From Acidianus ambivalens (lineage in GTDB: Archaea; Thermoproteota; Thermoprotei_A; Sulfolobales; Sulfolobaceae), in assembly GCF_009729015.1 (NCBI RefSeq), contig NZ_CP045482.1, positions 1,732,001 through 1,796,000 of the forward strand: 64,000 bases of DNA, read 5' to 3'. The notes beneath the pieces are model-generated. The model was not told where the DNA came from, searched no databases, and saw only the letters and a list, made by a program, of their open reading frames with translations. Shown piece by piece: positions 26,580 to 35,142 of the stretch. The position numbers were made by a program, and so were the translations under genes. The stretch's first letter is position 1. Each line of letters begins with the position of its first letter.

Positions 26580-26610
26580 AAAATTTTTATTGATTGTTAA
26601 ATTATAAGTT

Positions 26611-26985
26611 TTAAATCTGCGATAACAAGTATTCTAACTCGTATTTGAAATCCTTGAGCTTAGCTTTCATCTTTTCAACATTTAATACCATCTCATGAAA
26701 GCCTAACGTATGAAAATAATATGCATCCCTCCAACATTTCAAAATGTTCTCACACAAAATGGTTGAAAGTCTTCTAGACGCTTTATACAATATTTCACTC
26801 TTCTAACCACGTTTTCTTATTACTTCATTTATAATACAATTTAATCCCTTTTTTATTACTAGGAGTTTTATCCCTTCCTCAACAGCCTTATAATACTTCT
26901 CACTAGCTTGAACAACGTTGCCCCTAGAAAGAAGCTCATCCGCATCAAGCACTAGCACGTCTGGAACTGTTAAAACTCTTATCAT
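26611..26985 (-). pseudogene. PaREP1 family protein with an in-frame TAG
   Basis: From ATG 26985 the frame reads LLSRGNVVQASEKYYKAVEE, the PaREP1 signature, and stops at TAG 26803-26805. The same frame continues past the stop with KSEILYKASRRLSTI and the family's aromatic C-terminus WRDAYYFHTLGFHE, ending at TAA 26611-26613, 124 codons in all. Alignment to the intact copy (GRWYTYLLGKASK) places the TAG where a tryptophan TGG is expected, a single-base change. The gene is therefore probably inactivated recently. Confidence 0.7.
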
Positions 26986-27052
26986 CAGTTATAATTAGAA
27001 CTGAAGGTAAAAATTAATTACGCTTAAATTGAGCGTTTTCGCTTATCCATTT

Positions 27053-27835
27053 ATGAGAATTGCTATAATAGGTGCAGGAAAAATAGGCTTTACAATATTA
27101 TCAGCACTTAATAAAATGAGTAACGTCGAGTTAATAGCCACTGGAAGGAGTAACTCCACGTTAGAAAAAATTAAATCAATAGGAGTTGAAGCTACTACAG
27201 ATAATAATTATGCAGTTTCCTCTTCTGATTATATTATACTTAGCGTAAAACCACAACACTTTCCTTCAGTATTAAAATCGGTAAAAAGCTGGGAAGGTAA
27301 GAAAGTTGTATCAGTAATGGCCGGGATAAGGATTTCAACTCTTTCTTCACTCCTAAAAGGAAGTAAGGTATATAGAGCGATGCCAAATATTAACGCCATA
27401 ATTGGAAAATCTACTACCGCACTTGCAGAGGAAAGGGATGAAACTGTAGAGAAAATCTTTTTGCAAATAGGTAAGGTTTATTGGGTTCCAGAGGAATTGA
27501 TGGACGCATGGACTGCTTTAATAGGCAGTGGTCCCGCATTTATAGCTGAAATAATTGATGCGCTTTCTTTAGGAGCAGTTGAATGCGGAATGCCAAGAGA
27601 TCTTTCTTATAACGCTATTCTAGATATGATAGAAGGTACTGTAGAACTCTTAAGGAAATGTAAGCATCCTGCCTTATTAAGGGATCAAGTTACTACTCCC
27701 GCAGGTACAACAATAAGAGGACTTATGACAATGGAGAGTGAGGGAATAAAATCCGCTTTGATAAAAACGATTGAAGCTGCGTATAAAAGGTCTGCAGAAA
27801 TTGGAGACCAAATTGATAGAAAATTAAGGAGTTAA
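27053..27835 (+). CDS. proC: Pyrroline-5-carboxylate reductase
   Basis: NAD(P)H-dependent enzyme of 260 residues that makes proline from 1-pyrroline-5-carboxylate. The Rossmann motif MRIAIIGAGKIGFTIL begins at the chosen ATG, followed by ILSVKPQHFPSVL, YRAMPNINAIIGKSTTAL and the C-terminal dimer/active-site block MDAWTALIGSGPAFIAEIIDAL and RDQVTTPAGTTIRGLMTME, all diagnostic. An upstream in-frame TTG at 27029 is rejected because the TATA-like CGCTTAAATTG lies about 26 nt before the ATG at 27053, giving a leaderless mRNA. The length is normal. No other proline gene is nearby. Confidence 0.92.
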   Translation: MRIAIIGAGKIGFTILSALNKMSNVELIATGRSNSTLEKIKSIGVEATTDNNYAVSSSDYIILSVKPQHFPSVLKSVKSWEGKKVVSVMAGIRISTLSSLLKGSKVYRAMPNINAIIGKSTTALAEERDETVEKIFLQIGKVYWVPEELMDAWTALIGSGPAFIAEIIDALSLGAVECGMPRDLSYNAILDMIEGTVELLRKCKHPALLRDQVTTPAGTTIRGLMTMESEGIKSALIKTIEAAYKRSAEIGDQIDRKLRS

Positions 27836-27952
27836 TATTTTATGTTTATGAAATTGAAATGAATTATTAATCTGTTAAGAGGAAGATAATGTGATTATTT
27901 TAATAGTTTGGCATAGATATTAATTTCGATTTCTACTTCAGAAATACAATAC

Positions 27953-29125
27953 TTAATATAATCCTTGTGACCTCATCCATTCAATAAATTCTTCTTTCCT
28001 ACTCATAGCAAATTTGTAAGCTAGTTCTTTTAAATCGTAAGTAGACTTTATTCCTTTAGTCATTTTCTCTATAAGTATCTCTAATCTTCCCTGATTAAAT
28101 CCGACATCATCTATTAAAGTAACGTTATCATTTATAATTTCCCTCTTTATTTCGTCTTCTACTGGAACTCTACTTATTACTACTCCTCCTTTTCTAGGCT
28201 TATATATAGCTTCATAAAGCTCTATTACCTTATATTCCTTTATCCTCTTAGATTTACCCTCAGAGAATGAAGGCAAGTCCTTTGCCTCAACTCCCAATAT
28301 TTCTGCAAACCCTTCATAAAGGCCTTTCAACCATCTTGCTCTCCATTCATTACCGTCAAGAGGCTTATAGTCCTTTAAATATCTCCACCTCTTCCACCAA
28401 TTAGGTAATTCCTTGTACTCAACAATGTAGTCCGGTCTCTTAATAGGAATATCTCCTTGAGGGTCTACTATATTTATTTCAGTTCCTTCATATATTAACA
28501 TATCAGGCCTAACCAATGAATAGAATTTCCATACTTTCTCTAGATCTCCTCCGTCTTCCCAGGTTATTGGCCTAGGAGCTTCAAGAAAGAAACTAAAAGA
28601 CGTCACGACATTACCTACAACTATATTAGGAGGAATTGTTCCTGATTTCTGCTTTCCACTCCTATCAAAGTCCAAATATCCGTGCTCTGGATAAATTAAT
28701 TCGTAATTACCTTTTTCTGCCAGAAGTAGAACTATTGAAGCCAAGCCCCACGATTGATATATAGACCTCATGTTAGAATTGAAAGAACTGACTATAGCTT
28801 GTTTCCCTTTTACTATAAAATCCTCTACCGAAAGTTTTCCTCTAATTAAATCGTGGTAATAAATAAATAGCTTCTTGACTAAATGCCTTCTAGGATCGTC
28901 TAGGAAGCTCTTCATTTCCCTGCTGAACAACATTCCCTTTACTTTTAGCCTCTCCTGTAATTCTTCAAAGACTTTGTACAGTTCATTTATCCAAATTTTA
29001 GCTTCTCTTAGTTTATCCTGCATTACTTCGTCCACAAATTCATATTTTATCTTCTCAGCCCATTCTGGAACGTTTTTACCATATTTATCTATGCCGTAAA
29101 CTTCCTTTAGTTTTTCCTCTATCAC
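27953..29125 (-). CDS. Unknown protein with a PD-(D/E)XK-like motif
   Basis: Soluble protein of 390 residues that I do not recognise. The N-terminal 170 residues are helical and charged. In the middle, LVRPDMLIYEG and, about 30 residues later, RPDYIVEYKELPNWW give a D...ExK pattern between hydrophobic strands, as in PD-(D/E)XK nucleases. A basic, tryptophan-rich segment follows (WKRWRYLKDYKP, EWRARWLKGLYEG), which could bind nucleic acid. The C-terminal part has GGVVISRVPVEDE and VTLIDDVGFNQGR. It is monocistronic between proC and an MFS gene. A nuclease or CARF-like defence role is possible but unproven. Confidence 0.5.
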   Translation of the reverse strand: MIEEKLKEVYGIDKYGKNVPEWAEKIKYEFVDEVMQDKLREAKIWINELYKVFEELQERLKVKGMLFSREMKSFLDDPRRHLVKKLFIYYHDLIRGKLSVEDFIVKGKQAIVSSFNSNMRSIYQSWGLASIVLLLAEKGNYELIYPEHGYLDFDRSGKQKSGTIPPNIVVGNVVTSFSFFLEAPRPITWEDGGDLEKVWKFYSLVRPDMLIYEGTEINIVDPQGDIPIKRPDYIVEYKELPNWWKRWRYLKDYKPLDGNEWRARWLKGLYEGFAEILGVEAKDLPSFSEGKSKRIKEYKVIELYEAIYKPRKGGVVISRVPVEDEIKREIINDNVTLIDDVGFNQGRLEILIEKMTKGIKSTYDLKELAYKFAMSRKEEFIEWMRSQGLY

Positions 29126-29372
29126 AGTATTACCTAGTAGAAAATCTTAAAAATATTTTTAGTGCAAAAAGGCAGACCCTTTTCTGATACTCCGTTTTTA
29201 TTCTTATTTATGGGAGTCTATAATACAGCAAAATTTACGGTAAAATATTTTGAACATGTAAAGTAAACTTTGTCCATGAATAGTTAACTGTAAAATTTAT
29301 GCCTAGCATAATTAAACAATTTTCTGCAATTTCGCAAGATTCCTTATAAAAAACCTCGAGTTTTGTCTTCTT

Positions 29373-30506
29373 GTGGATAGATTTAATAAGATTTTTATAA
29401 TAAATAATGGATTCTCAGCTTTCGGTTTAAATTTAATAGACATGACACTATTATGGATTCTTTACTTAGCATTAAAGAATCCAGTACTTTATATCCCCGT
29501 AGCCTCTGCAAAGCCTATAGGTACTTTATTGCTCTCTAGTTTTACTGGATATATAGCAGATAAATATGATAGGAAGAAATTATTCGTAATTTCTGGAACT
29601 ATACACAGAATTTTACCAATTTTTATAGTATATTTCATAATAATATCGTTTAACCCTGTCCTTGCAGTAATTTTATACGTTGTTAGAACCGGTCTTACGA
29701 TAGTAACTACTAATACGATAACACCTAGTTTCATTCAAAATTTACCAGAAGATAAAATGAAGAAGGTAATGTTTTATAATAGAGCAGTTAAGGAGAGCTC
29801 AACTATATTATCAATAGTAATTTGGCCTTTGCTTTATGCATTTTACAGCGGGTGGACAGTTATCCCGGGAATAATTTTAGCAACAATAGGTTTTGAACTA
29901 ATTTCTACATTGCCTCTAGGAGGCAAAGGAGGTAAAAAGGTTAAGTTTAGAGAAGCATTAAAAGAATACAGAAGAAAGGAAATTTTCTTTATATCAATGA
30001 CTACTGCAATTAGCCAAGGGGCTTTAGGAATGGTTTATTTGTATTCTGCTGCCATAATTCAAATACTTCACGGTAACACAATTCAATACACTCTAGCACA
30101 ACTAGGGTTTTACTTATCCTGGCTCATAGGACCTTGGATGATGACAAAATTTAACAATGTAACAAAATTAGTCGTAACGAGTTTTGCCATGTATTTCCTT
30201 GTATTTATAGTGTTGGCATTAAAGAATCCTTGGTTAATAGGCTTAAGTACTGGAAGCGTAGGAATTGGAGACTCTTTAACTGAAATAATCTGGATAAAAG
30301 CGATGAGGATGGCGAGGCAAGAATTAATGGCCAGCGTTCTAGGAATAGACGAATTCATTACTGCAGGCTTTAGGCTTGGATATGGAAGCCTTGCCGGAAC
30401 TTTATATGCTACTGAGTTTTTTGCCGTGCCTATTATAGGAGTTATTACAATAGCTGGAGTTGCCTTAGCTTATACAAAGAGTGATACATGGAAAATGAAA
30501 ATATGA
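29373..30506 (+). CDS. Major facilitator superfamily transporter
   Basis: Membrane protein of 377 residues with ten to twelve hydrophobic segments. The loop between helices 2 and 3 holds GYIADKYDRKKLFVISG, the MFS motif A (GxxADxxxRKxx); the second half begins after the charged loop FREALKEYRRKE. It starts with GTG at 29373, about 26 nt after CTTATAAAAAAC, consistent with a leaderless mRNA. It resembles MFS drug- or metabolite-exporter groups; the substrate is unknown. The cyclase gene at 30537 follows closely but has its own TATA-like element. Confidence 0.8.
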   Translation: MDRFNKIFIINNGFSAFGLNLIDMTLLWILYLALKNPVLYIPVASAKPIGTLLLSSFTGYIADKYDRKKLFVISGTIHRILPIFIVYFIIISFNPVLAVILYVVRTGLTIVTTNTITPSFIQNLPEDKMKKVMFYNRAVKESSTILSIVIWPLLYAFYSGWTVIPGIILATIGFELISTLPLGGKGGKKVKFREALKEYRRKEIFFISMTTAISQGALGMVYLYSAAIIQILHGNTIQYTLAQLGFYLSWLIGPWMMTKFNNVTKLVVTSFAMYFLVFIVLALKNPWLIGLSTGSVGIGDSLTEIIWIKAMRMARQELMASVLGIDEFITAGFRLGYGSLAGTLYATEFFAVPIIGVITIAGVALAYTKSDTWKMKI

Positions 30507-30536
30507 CTTTAAATTTTCTCCATGTTTTATTTCATC

Positions 30537-31148
30537 GTGATAATTGACTTATCCGTGCCAATAGAAAACGGGATGCCATATTTCCCAGGAGATCCTCAAC
30601 CTAAAATAGAGAAGATTGAAAAAGAAGATTATGTTATACATTCCTTGCTTCTTTCAACTCATACTGGAACTCACGTTGATGTTCCTTTTCATTTCATAAG
30701 AGATGGTAAAAAACTGGATGAAATAGATTTAACAAGGTTCTCCGGAAAGGCTTACGTCCTTGACGCTGAAGGTAAAGATATTCATTCTTTAGAATTGCCC
30801 TCTTCAGTAGATATCCTACTTATATACACGGGAAGTAGTAAACTCTGGAAAAATGGATGGACAATGGATAATTACGCAACTATTAACGAGGAGTTTGCTA
30901 AGCTCATTGTAAGGAAGGGTTACAAGCTTGTCGGGATAGATTCCCCAAGCATAGGAAATTCCAAGGTTCATAGAATATTATTATCTAACGAAATTCTCAT
31001 AGTCGAAAATCTCTCTTCAAATCTTGAAAAGATAAAAGGAAAGGTAGTGGACTTTATCTCATTACCTTTACCTATTAAAGGAGTTGACGGATCGCCTATC
31101 AGAGCTATTGCTGTAGTGAGAAATGATGAAACTCGTCCTGGTAAATGA
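30537..31148 (+). CDS. Cyclase/arylformamidase-like metal hydrolase
   Basis: Enzyme of about 204 residues in the cyclase (kynurenine formamidase) family. The signature STHTGTHVDVPFHF provides the HxGTHxDxPxH metal-binding motif; the N-terminal DLSVPIENGMPYFPGDP and the later GIDSPSIGNSK and ENLSSNLEKI blocks fit. It hydrolyses an N-formyl or cyclic amide bond; the natural substrate is not clear without tryptophan-degradation neighbours. The frame can start at ATG 30522, but CTTTAAATTT at 30507-30516 is 26 nt before the GTG at 30537, which is preferred. Its 3' end overlaps the convergent CHAD gene by 44 bp. Confidence 0.8.
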   Translation: MIIDLSVPIENGMPYFPGDPQPKIEKIEKEDYVIHSLLLSTHTGTHVDVPFHFIRDGKKLDEIDLTRFSGKAYVLDAEGKDIHSLELPSSVDILLIYTGSSKLWKNGWTMDNYATINEEFAKLIVRKGYKLVGIDSPSIGNSKVHRILLSNEILIVENLSSNLEKIKGKVVDFISLPLPIKGVDGSPIRAIAVVRNDETRPGK

Positions 31149-31731
31149 TAAATGTCACAATAATTTCATTTGCCCTTTTCTTATAATTCTCAACGTCAAT
31201 GCTAACCTTTCTACCTTCACACTCTATTTTAAGAATTTCATCCCTTAAGTCTCCCATTTCCTTAGCTAAACTAGATAGTTCTTTATTTTTATATCCTAAG
31301 GATTCCACAAGGTTTCTAGTAGTTCTAACTATTTTTCTCAGCTCATGAAAATCTTCTATTTTCTCTATTTTCTTCTGAAGTGAGAGAATTCTGTTAAAAA
31401 CTAAAAGTCTACTGCCATAAACTTTGGGCAGAAAACAGTTCTCCATTAAGCGAATTTTCTTTGAAACTCTCTCTGCTAGTTTATCCCTATTAGGTTGATA
31501 GCATATTACGTCCATATCTCTTATTACTCCTAACTTATGAATTAGATCCTTTGCTTTCACTAGGCAATCTGGATTTTCATAAACTGGATATAGCGAATAT
31601 AGCACATCAAAATATTTCCTTAGTTTAACCCTCCTATCGTGAATGCCCTCTTTTGAAATTCCGGATATCGATAAGGCATCTCTTAAGTTTTTATTAGCGT
31701 AGTCTTCAGGCCTCAAGTTTTTCAATTTCAC
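31105..31731 (-). CDS. CHAD-domain protein, probable polyphosphate binder
   Basis: Helical, basic protein of 208 residues. The CHAD histidine and basic positions are visible in IHDRRVKLRKYFDVLYSLYP, DLIHKLGVIRDMDVICYQ and DFHELRKIVRTTRNLVESLG, the two repeated four-helix units of the domain. CHAD proteins bind inorganic polyphosphate through these conserved His and Arg/Lys residues. It is the last gene of a five-gene operon with sixA, ppx and two kinase-like genes; its start overlaps the preceding gene by 26 bp. That context supports polyphosphate storage or granule targeting. Confidence 0.78.
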   Translation of the reverse strand: MKLKNLRPEDYANKNLRDALSISGISKEGIHDRRVKLRKYFDVLYSLYPVYENPDCLVKAKDLIHKLGVIRDMDVICYQPNRDKLAERVSKKIRLMENCFLPKVYGSRLLVFNRILSLQKKIEKIEDFHELRKIVRTTRNLVESLGYKNKELSSLAKEMGDLRDEILKIECEGRKVSIDVENYKKRANEIIVTFIIYQDEFHHFSLQQ

Positions 31732-32332
31732 TCACTATCTCCTTATTTACTTCACTAAAATCCCTTGCAGTATTTATTACTTTAGAAGTGATAGATAATT
31801 CTACAAGATATTTTTGGAATCTCTCTATATATTCGTTATAAGCGCTAAAAACGTCCTCTTTTACGCAAATATCAATTCCTGCACTTAACGGATCTAAATA
31901 ACCCCTTTTCTTTATTATTCTCTTCATTATTTCTTCCGGAGTTGAAATAAGAGAGAAGGAAAGCGAAGGTTTAGGAAATATGCTTAGCACTTCAGTCATC
32001 CACTCTTTTTCTAATCCCCTAGCAAGTCCGTAAGCCATCAAGGTTAGAACATAACCGTCTGCTAATGCAATGAATCCTGAGTCTATTGCTGGCTTAACCA
32101 CGTTCTCTATTTGATCCGCCAAATCTGTAACGTAAGCCATGAAGAGCGTCCTTCTCTCGAAGACTATTTCCTTTTTAACTTGAGCTATTCTTTCTCCTAT
32201 CAACTTTGACATTTGTATTCCGAAAGTGAGTACTCCATAACCTTCCTTCTCTAGATATCTCTTTACTGCATCTAAATGAGCTGTCCTTCCTGAGCCTTCT
32301 ATTCCTTCAAAGGCTATTATCAAGGATTTCAC
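31706..32332 (-). CDS. Thymidylate-kinase-like P-loop protein with altered active site
   Basis: A 208-residue paralogue of the next upstream gene. The P-loop reads FEGIEGSGRTAHL, with Arg where Walker A has its invariant Lys, and the kinase DRY segment of the neighbour (SDRYIYTAYARD) is replaced by ADGYVLTLMAYG. It therefore is probably not a normal thymidylate kinase and may be a regulatory or structural partner, or a subunit with another phosphate chemistry. It overlaps both neighbours by 26 bp, so translation is likely coupled. A TMK-like polyphosphate kinase class (PPK3) has been proposed in Sulfolobus, as far as I recall, and would fit this operon. Confidence 0.65.
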   Translation of the reverse strand: MKSLIIAFEGIEGSGRTAHLDAVKRYLEKEGYGVLTFGIQMSKLIGERIAQVKKEIVFERRTLFMAYVTDLADQIENVVKPAIDSGFIALADGYVLTLMAYGLARGLEKEWMTEVLSIFPKPSLSFSLISTPEEIMKRIIKKRGYLDPLSAGIDICVKEDVFSAYNEYIERFQKYLVELSITSKVINTARDFSEVNKEIVSEIEKLEA

Positions 32333-32954
32333 CTAATACTTTTCTAATTTCCATCTGAATTTCCCTGGGAGTTTTATTACCATCTATTATGACAAAATTT
32401 TCCTCCTTAGCTATTTTATCATAAGCATTTAGGATCATTGTTTGATATTTTAAGAATCCCTCTTCTGGAGGTAAGTTGGGGAAAACGTCATAGCCTGCCT
32501 CTTGGGGTTTTATATTCCTCCTAGCCTTCTTTATCCTTTCTAAAGCAACTTCTGCTGAAACTCTTATATAGAAAGTAACGTCTGGTTTAACTGCAAAGGA
32601 GTAAAGTTTCTTAACCCATTCAATATCTACTCCCCTAACGCTGTCTCTAGCGTAGGCGGTATAAATATATCTGTCACTTATTACTACAAAACCAGTTTTT
32701 AACATTGGTAATATGAACCTTTCATACCTATCAGTAAAATCTGTAGCATGAATTAGGCTGAAGGTAATAGGAGTTAACAAGTTCTTTTTCTTAGCCTCTT
32801 TTATAATGTCGTGAATCCACTCTGAGGAGTTCCATTCGGTTAAATATGCGTCTCTTTTCATTTCTATCCAATCCTTTAATAAACTAGCTTGACTCGATTT
32901 ACCTGAGCCGTCTATACCTTCAAAGGCTATTAATATACCCTTCAACCACTCCAC
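32307..32954 (-). CDS. Thymidylate-kinase-family kinase, possible polyphosphate kinase
   Basis: A 215-residue P-loop kinase of the TMK fold: Walker A AFEGIDGSGKSSQASL, the DRY/TDRYER segment, SDRYIYTAYARD and a lid-like ERIKKARRNIKPQEAGYD. The usual TMK TREPGGT nucleotide-monophosphate motif is absent; in its place stands TEWNSSEWIH. That change and the setting between ppx and CHAD suggest phosphate-chain rather than dTMP chemistry. True dTMP kinase is the conservative alternative. It overlaps ppx by 13 bp and its paralogue by 26 bp. Confidence 0.7.
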   Translation of the reverse strand: MEWLKGILIAFEGIDGSGKSSQASLLKDWIEMKRDAYLTEWNSSEWIHDIIKEAKKKNLLTPITFSLIHATDFTDRYERFILPMLKTGFVVISDRYIYTAYARDSVRGVDIEWVKKLYSFAVKPDVTFYIRVSAEVALERIKKARRNIKPQEAGYDVFPNLPPEEGFLKYQTMILNAYDKIAKEENFVIIDGNKTPREIQMEIRKVLGEILDNSL

Positions 32955-34204
32955 CTAATACCTAGAGGATAAGTTTCTACTATTTCTTTAACTATTTTAC
33001 CATATTCATATAACTCTTTCTTTTTAAAATCTAAACCCACTGATTTAATATTCTTCTTCTTAATTTTACCCTTTGCAGCTTTACATATCAATCCTATAGT
33101 TAATATTTCCTTCTGAGTAAAACCTGGTATTATAGCTGTCCTAGTCATTCTATAGCAGGCATCATAAGGATTAAGGTATTCTGACATTTTAAACACTGAA
33201 GAAATAAATGCCGCTGAACCGACGTAAAATCCCATTTCTCCTTTTACCTTTTTTTCTGCATCGTAAAATACATCCCACGGAGGATCGAGATAATGATAAA
33301 AAGCTATTGCTTCTAACCATTTGTTTCTATCAAGTTTTACTCCATCTGTCAATACTCCTTCTCTCATTCCAAAAGCGGAAACCATTACTTTGTCCGAATT
33401 AAAATGCTGTAAAAGCTCGTCAATAATCACAGCGCCAGAATGAATAGTATAAGCCCTCTCCTTACTAATCCCGGGCAATGCGGATCTTTCTTCTATATCT
33501 AATGAAAAGAGTACTTTTGCGTATTTACTAATTTGCGAAGAAGGTACTACGTATCCATGAATAGAGTCGGAAGGAAAACCTGAAATTTTTTCATCTAATT
33601 TAGCTAAAGCCCTCATATTTCCTCCTGAACCAATAACAAGTTTTGAAGGAGTTATAGAAATTGTTGAGATTTCATCTGAAACTATCTTTCTTATTTCCTT
33701 TTCTGAGTAAGTAGCCAATTTTAGTGCTCCTATAGGTAATTGATATACTTTAGTAATATTTCCAGCCTCTACCTTAGCTATTTCTAATGAACCACCGCCT
33801 ATTTCAAAGATTATTGCATCCTCTATAAATGGTAAAGTATTAATAACTCCTGTTGCCGAAAATCTTCCTTCTTCTTCTCCAGAAATTATCCTTAAATCTT
33901 CACCAAGTATTTCAGATAACTTATCAGAAACTTCCTTCCCATTTAATGCATATCTGAAAGCGCTCGTTCCTACGGCTTTGACGTTCTTTACGCCCTTAAC
34001 GTTTATAAGGTTTTTAAATGCAATAAAAGCTTGTTCTGCAGTCTTAATCTTATCGTCAGAAATTTTACTTCCTTCCTTAATACCTTCGCCAATCCTTACA
34101 AAATACTTCAATGAACCTAAAAGTCTGAAAGTATTATTCTGAAAAACATCATAAATTGAAAGTCTGAATGAGTTGTATCCTGCATCTATTACCGCAGAAA
34201 GCAT
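32942..34204 (-). CDS. ppx: Exopolyphosphatase, Ppx/GppA family
   Basis: Protein of 420 residues of the actin-like ATPase/Ppx fold. It starts MLSAVIDAGYNSFRLSIYD (phosphate-1 motif), then VKAVGTSAFRYALNG, ISGEEEGRFSATGV with the catalytic-type Glu, and FEIGGGSLEIAKVE (phosphate-2). The last 100 residues are helical. It should release phosphate stepwise from polyphosphate, or hydrolyse pppGpp-like molecules. The neighbours CHAD and SixA favour polyphosphate. The stop of sixA abuts its start at 34204/34205. Confidence 0.88.
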   Translation of the reverse strand: MLSAVIDAGYNSFRLSIYDVFQNNTFRLLGSLKYFVRIGEGIKEGSKISDDKIKTAEQAFIAFKNLINVKGVKNVKAVGTSAFRYALNGKEVSDKLSEILGEDLRIISGEEEGRFSATGVINTLPFIEDAIIFEIGGGSLEIAKVEAGNITKVYQLPIGALKLATYSEKEIRKIVSDEISTISITPSKLVIGSGGNMRALAKLDEKISGFPSDSIHGYVVPSSQISKYAKVLFSLDIEERSALPGISKERAYTIHSGAVIIDELLQHFNSDKVMVSAFGMREGVLTDGVKLDRNKWLEAIAFYHYLDPPWDVFYDAEKKVKGEMGFYVGSAAFISSVFKMSEYLNPYDACYRMTRTAIIPGFTQKEILTIGLICKAAKGKIKKKNIKSVGLDFKKKELYEYGKIVKEIVETYPLGIRWSG

Positions 34205-34681
34205 TCAAATCAGCTTTAACACCTTTTGAGTTAAAAGCATTTTTAAAACTCCTTTGCCTTCAACTGGATTATAATCAACGATTGCAACTCCCCCCTTCTT
34301 AAGTTCTACATTACCTCCAGTCATTGCTCTAATTAATGAAGATAAATAAGGCTCATGCCCAACGACTAGTAATGTTGTATTATCCATTTCCTTAAGTTTC
34401 TCAATGAACGCAGAAGGCTCTTTTTCTGGTGAAAGCTCGTTAAAAGTTTCAATTTTTTTATCGTCAACCCCTAATTCGTCAAGTATAGCTTCAGCTGATT
34501 GATAAGCCCTGATGTAAGGGCTAGTCAAAACTCTATCAAAAGTATAATCAAGATCATCCAAGAAATTGGCTACTCTTTTCATTTGCTTTAAGCCTTTCTT
34601 AATTAATTTTCTATCTTTATCGTCTTTCCCATCTATCTGAGGCTCAGCTTCTCCATGCCTCACAATTATTAAAGTTATCAT
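34205..34681 (-). CDS. sixA: SixA-like histidine phosphatase
   Basis: A 158-residue member of the phosphoglycerate-mutase-like histidine phosphatases. The phospho-acceptor motif is LIIVRHGEAEPQ (RHG), a second basic site is TSPYIRAYQSAEAIL, and LLVVGHEPYLSSLI gives the second catalytic histidine. SixA proteins act on phosphohistidine; in archaea the substrate is unknown. It is the first gene of the ppx-kinase-CHAD operon, ending one base before ppx starts. The ATG at 34681 may begin a leaderless mRNA. Confidence 0.85.
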   Translation of the reverse strand: MITLIIVRHGEAEPQIDGKDDKDRKLIKKGLKQMKRVANFLDDLDYTFDRVLTSPYIRAYQSAEAILDELGVDDKKIETFNELSPEKEPSAFIEKLKEMDNTTLLVVGHEPYLSSLIRAMTGGNVELKKGGVAIVDYNPVEGKGVLKMLLTQKVLKLI

Positions 34682-34726
34682 TATTACTTACTGTCAAGCA
34701 AGGAATTTAAGCATAATCTCAAAGAG

Positions 34727-35101
34727 CTAAGGGCAGTCCTCATTTAAGGTCTTTATACTCATATCATCAACGTAATCTATTACGCAGAAAAACTCTAATT
34801 CGTCTTCAGCCATAATTGCATGCTTAACTTGGCTATCGATAAAAATGTAATCCCCTTCCTTCAGCTCAAATTCCTTATCTGCGACGCAAACTTTACATTT
34901 TCCCTTAGTTATTATAACAGTCTCTTGGTACTTGTGTGCATGCATTGGTATTACCCCCATCTTCTCTAAAGAGAATTTCCTTACCGCGTAATGCGCGCCC
35001 TCGTTTTTTGTTATTAACCATTGTATTTTAGCTCCTTTAGTACCTTTTATTGGAACGTTCTCCTTAGGAACTTGAGAGATGTTTGATAAGTAGAAATCCA
35101 T
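34727..35101 (-). CDS. Small cupin-domain protein
   Basis: Single-domain cupin of 124 residues. Metal-ligand motif 1 is MHAHKYQETVIITKGK (HxH...E) and motif 2 is DYIFIDSQVKHAI. Similar proteins bind iron or another metal and may be isomerases, dioxygenases or sensors; the substrate is unknown. The frame extends seven codons upstream to 35122, but MDFYLSNISQVP at 35099-35101 fits the family start better. It is transcribed toward sixA with 45 bp between, so may be read through. The DNA upstream is a decayed transporter. Confidence 0.75.
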   Translation of the reverse strand: MDFYLSNISQVPKENVPIKGTKGAKIQWLITKNEGAHYAVRKFSLEKMGVIPMHAHKYQETVIITKGKCKVCVADKEFELKEGDYIFIDSQVKHAIMAEDELEFFCVIDYVDDMSIKTLNEDCP

Positions 35102-35142
35102 ATGAAGAAGAAGACTTGGCATTTAAAAAATTTAGGTTAGAG

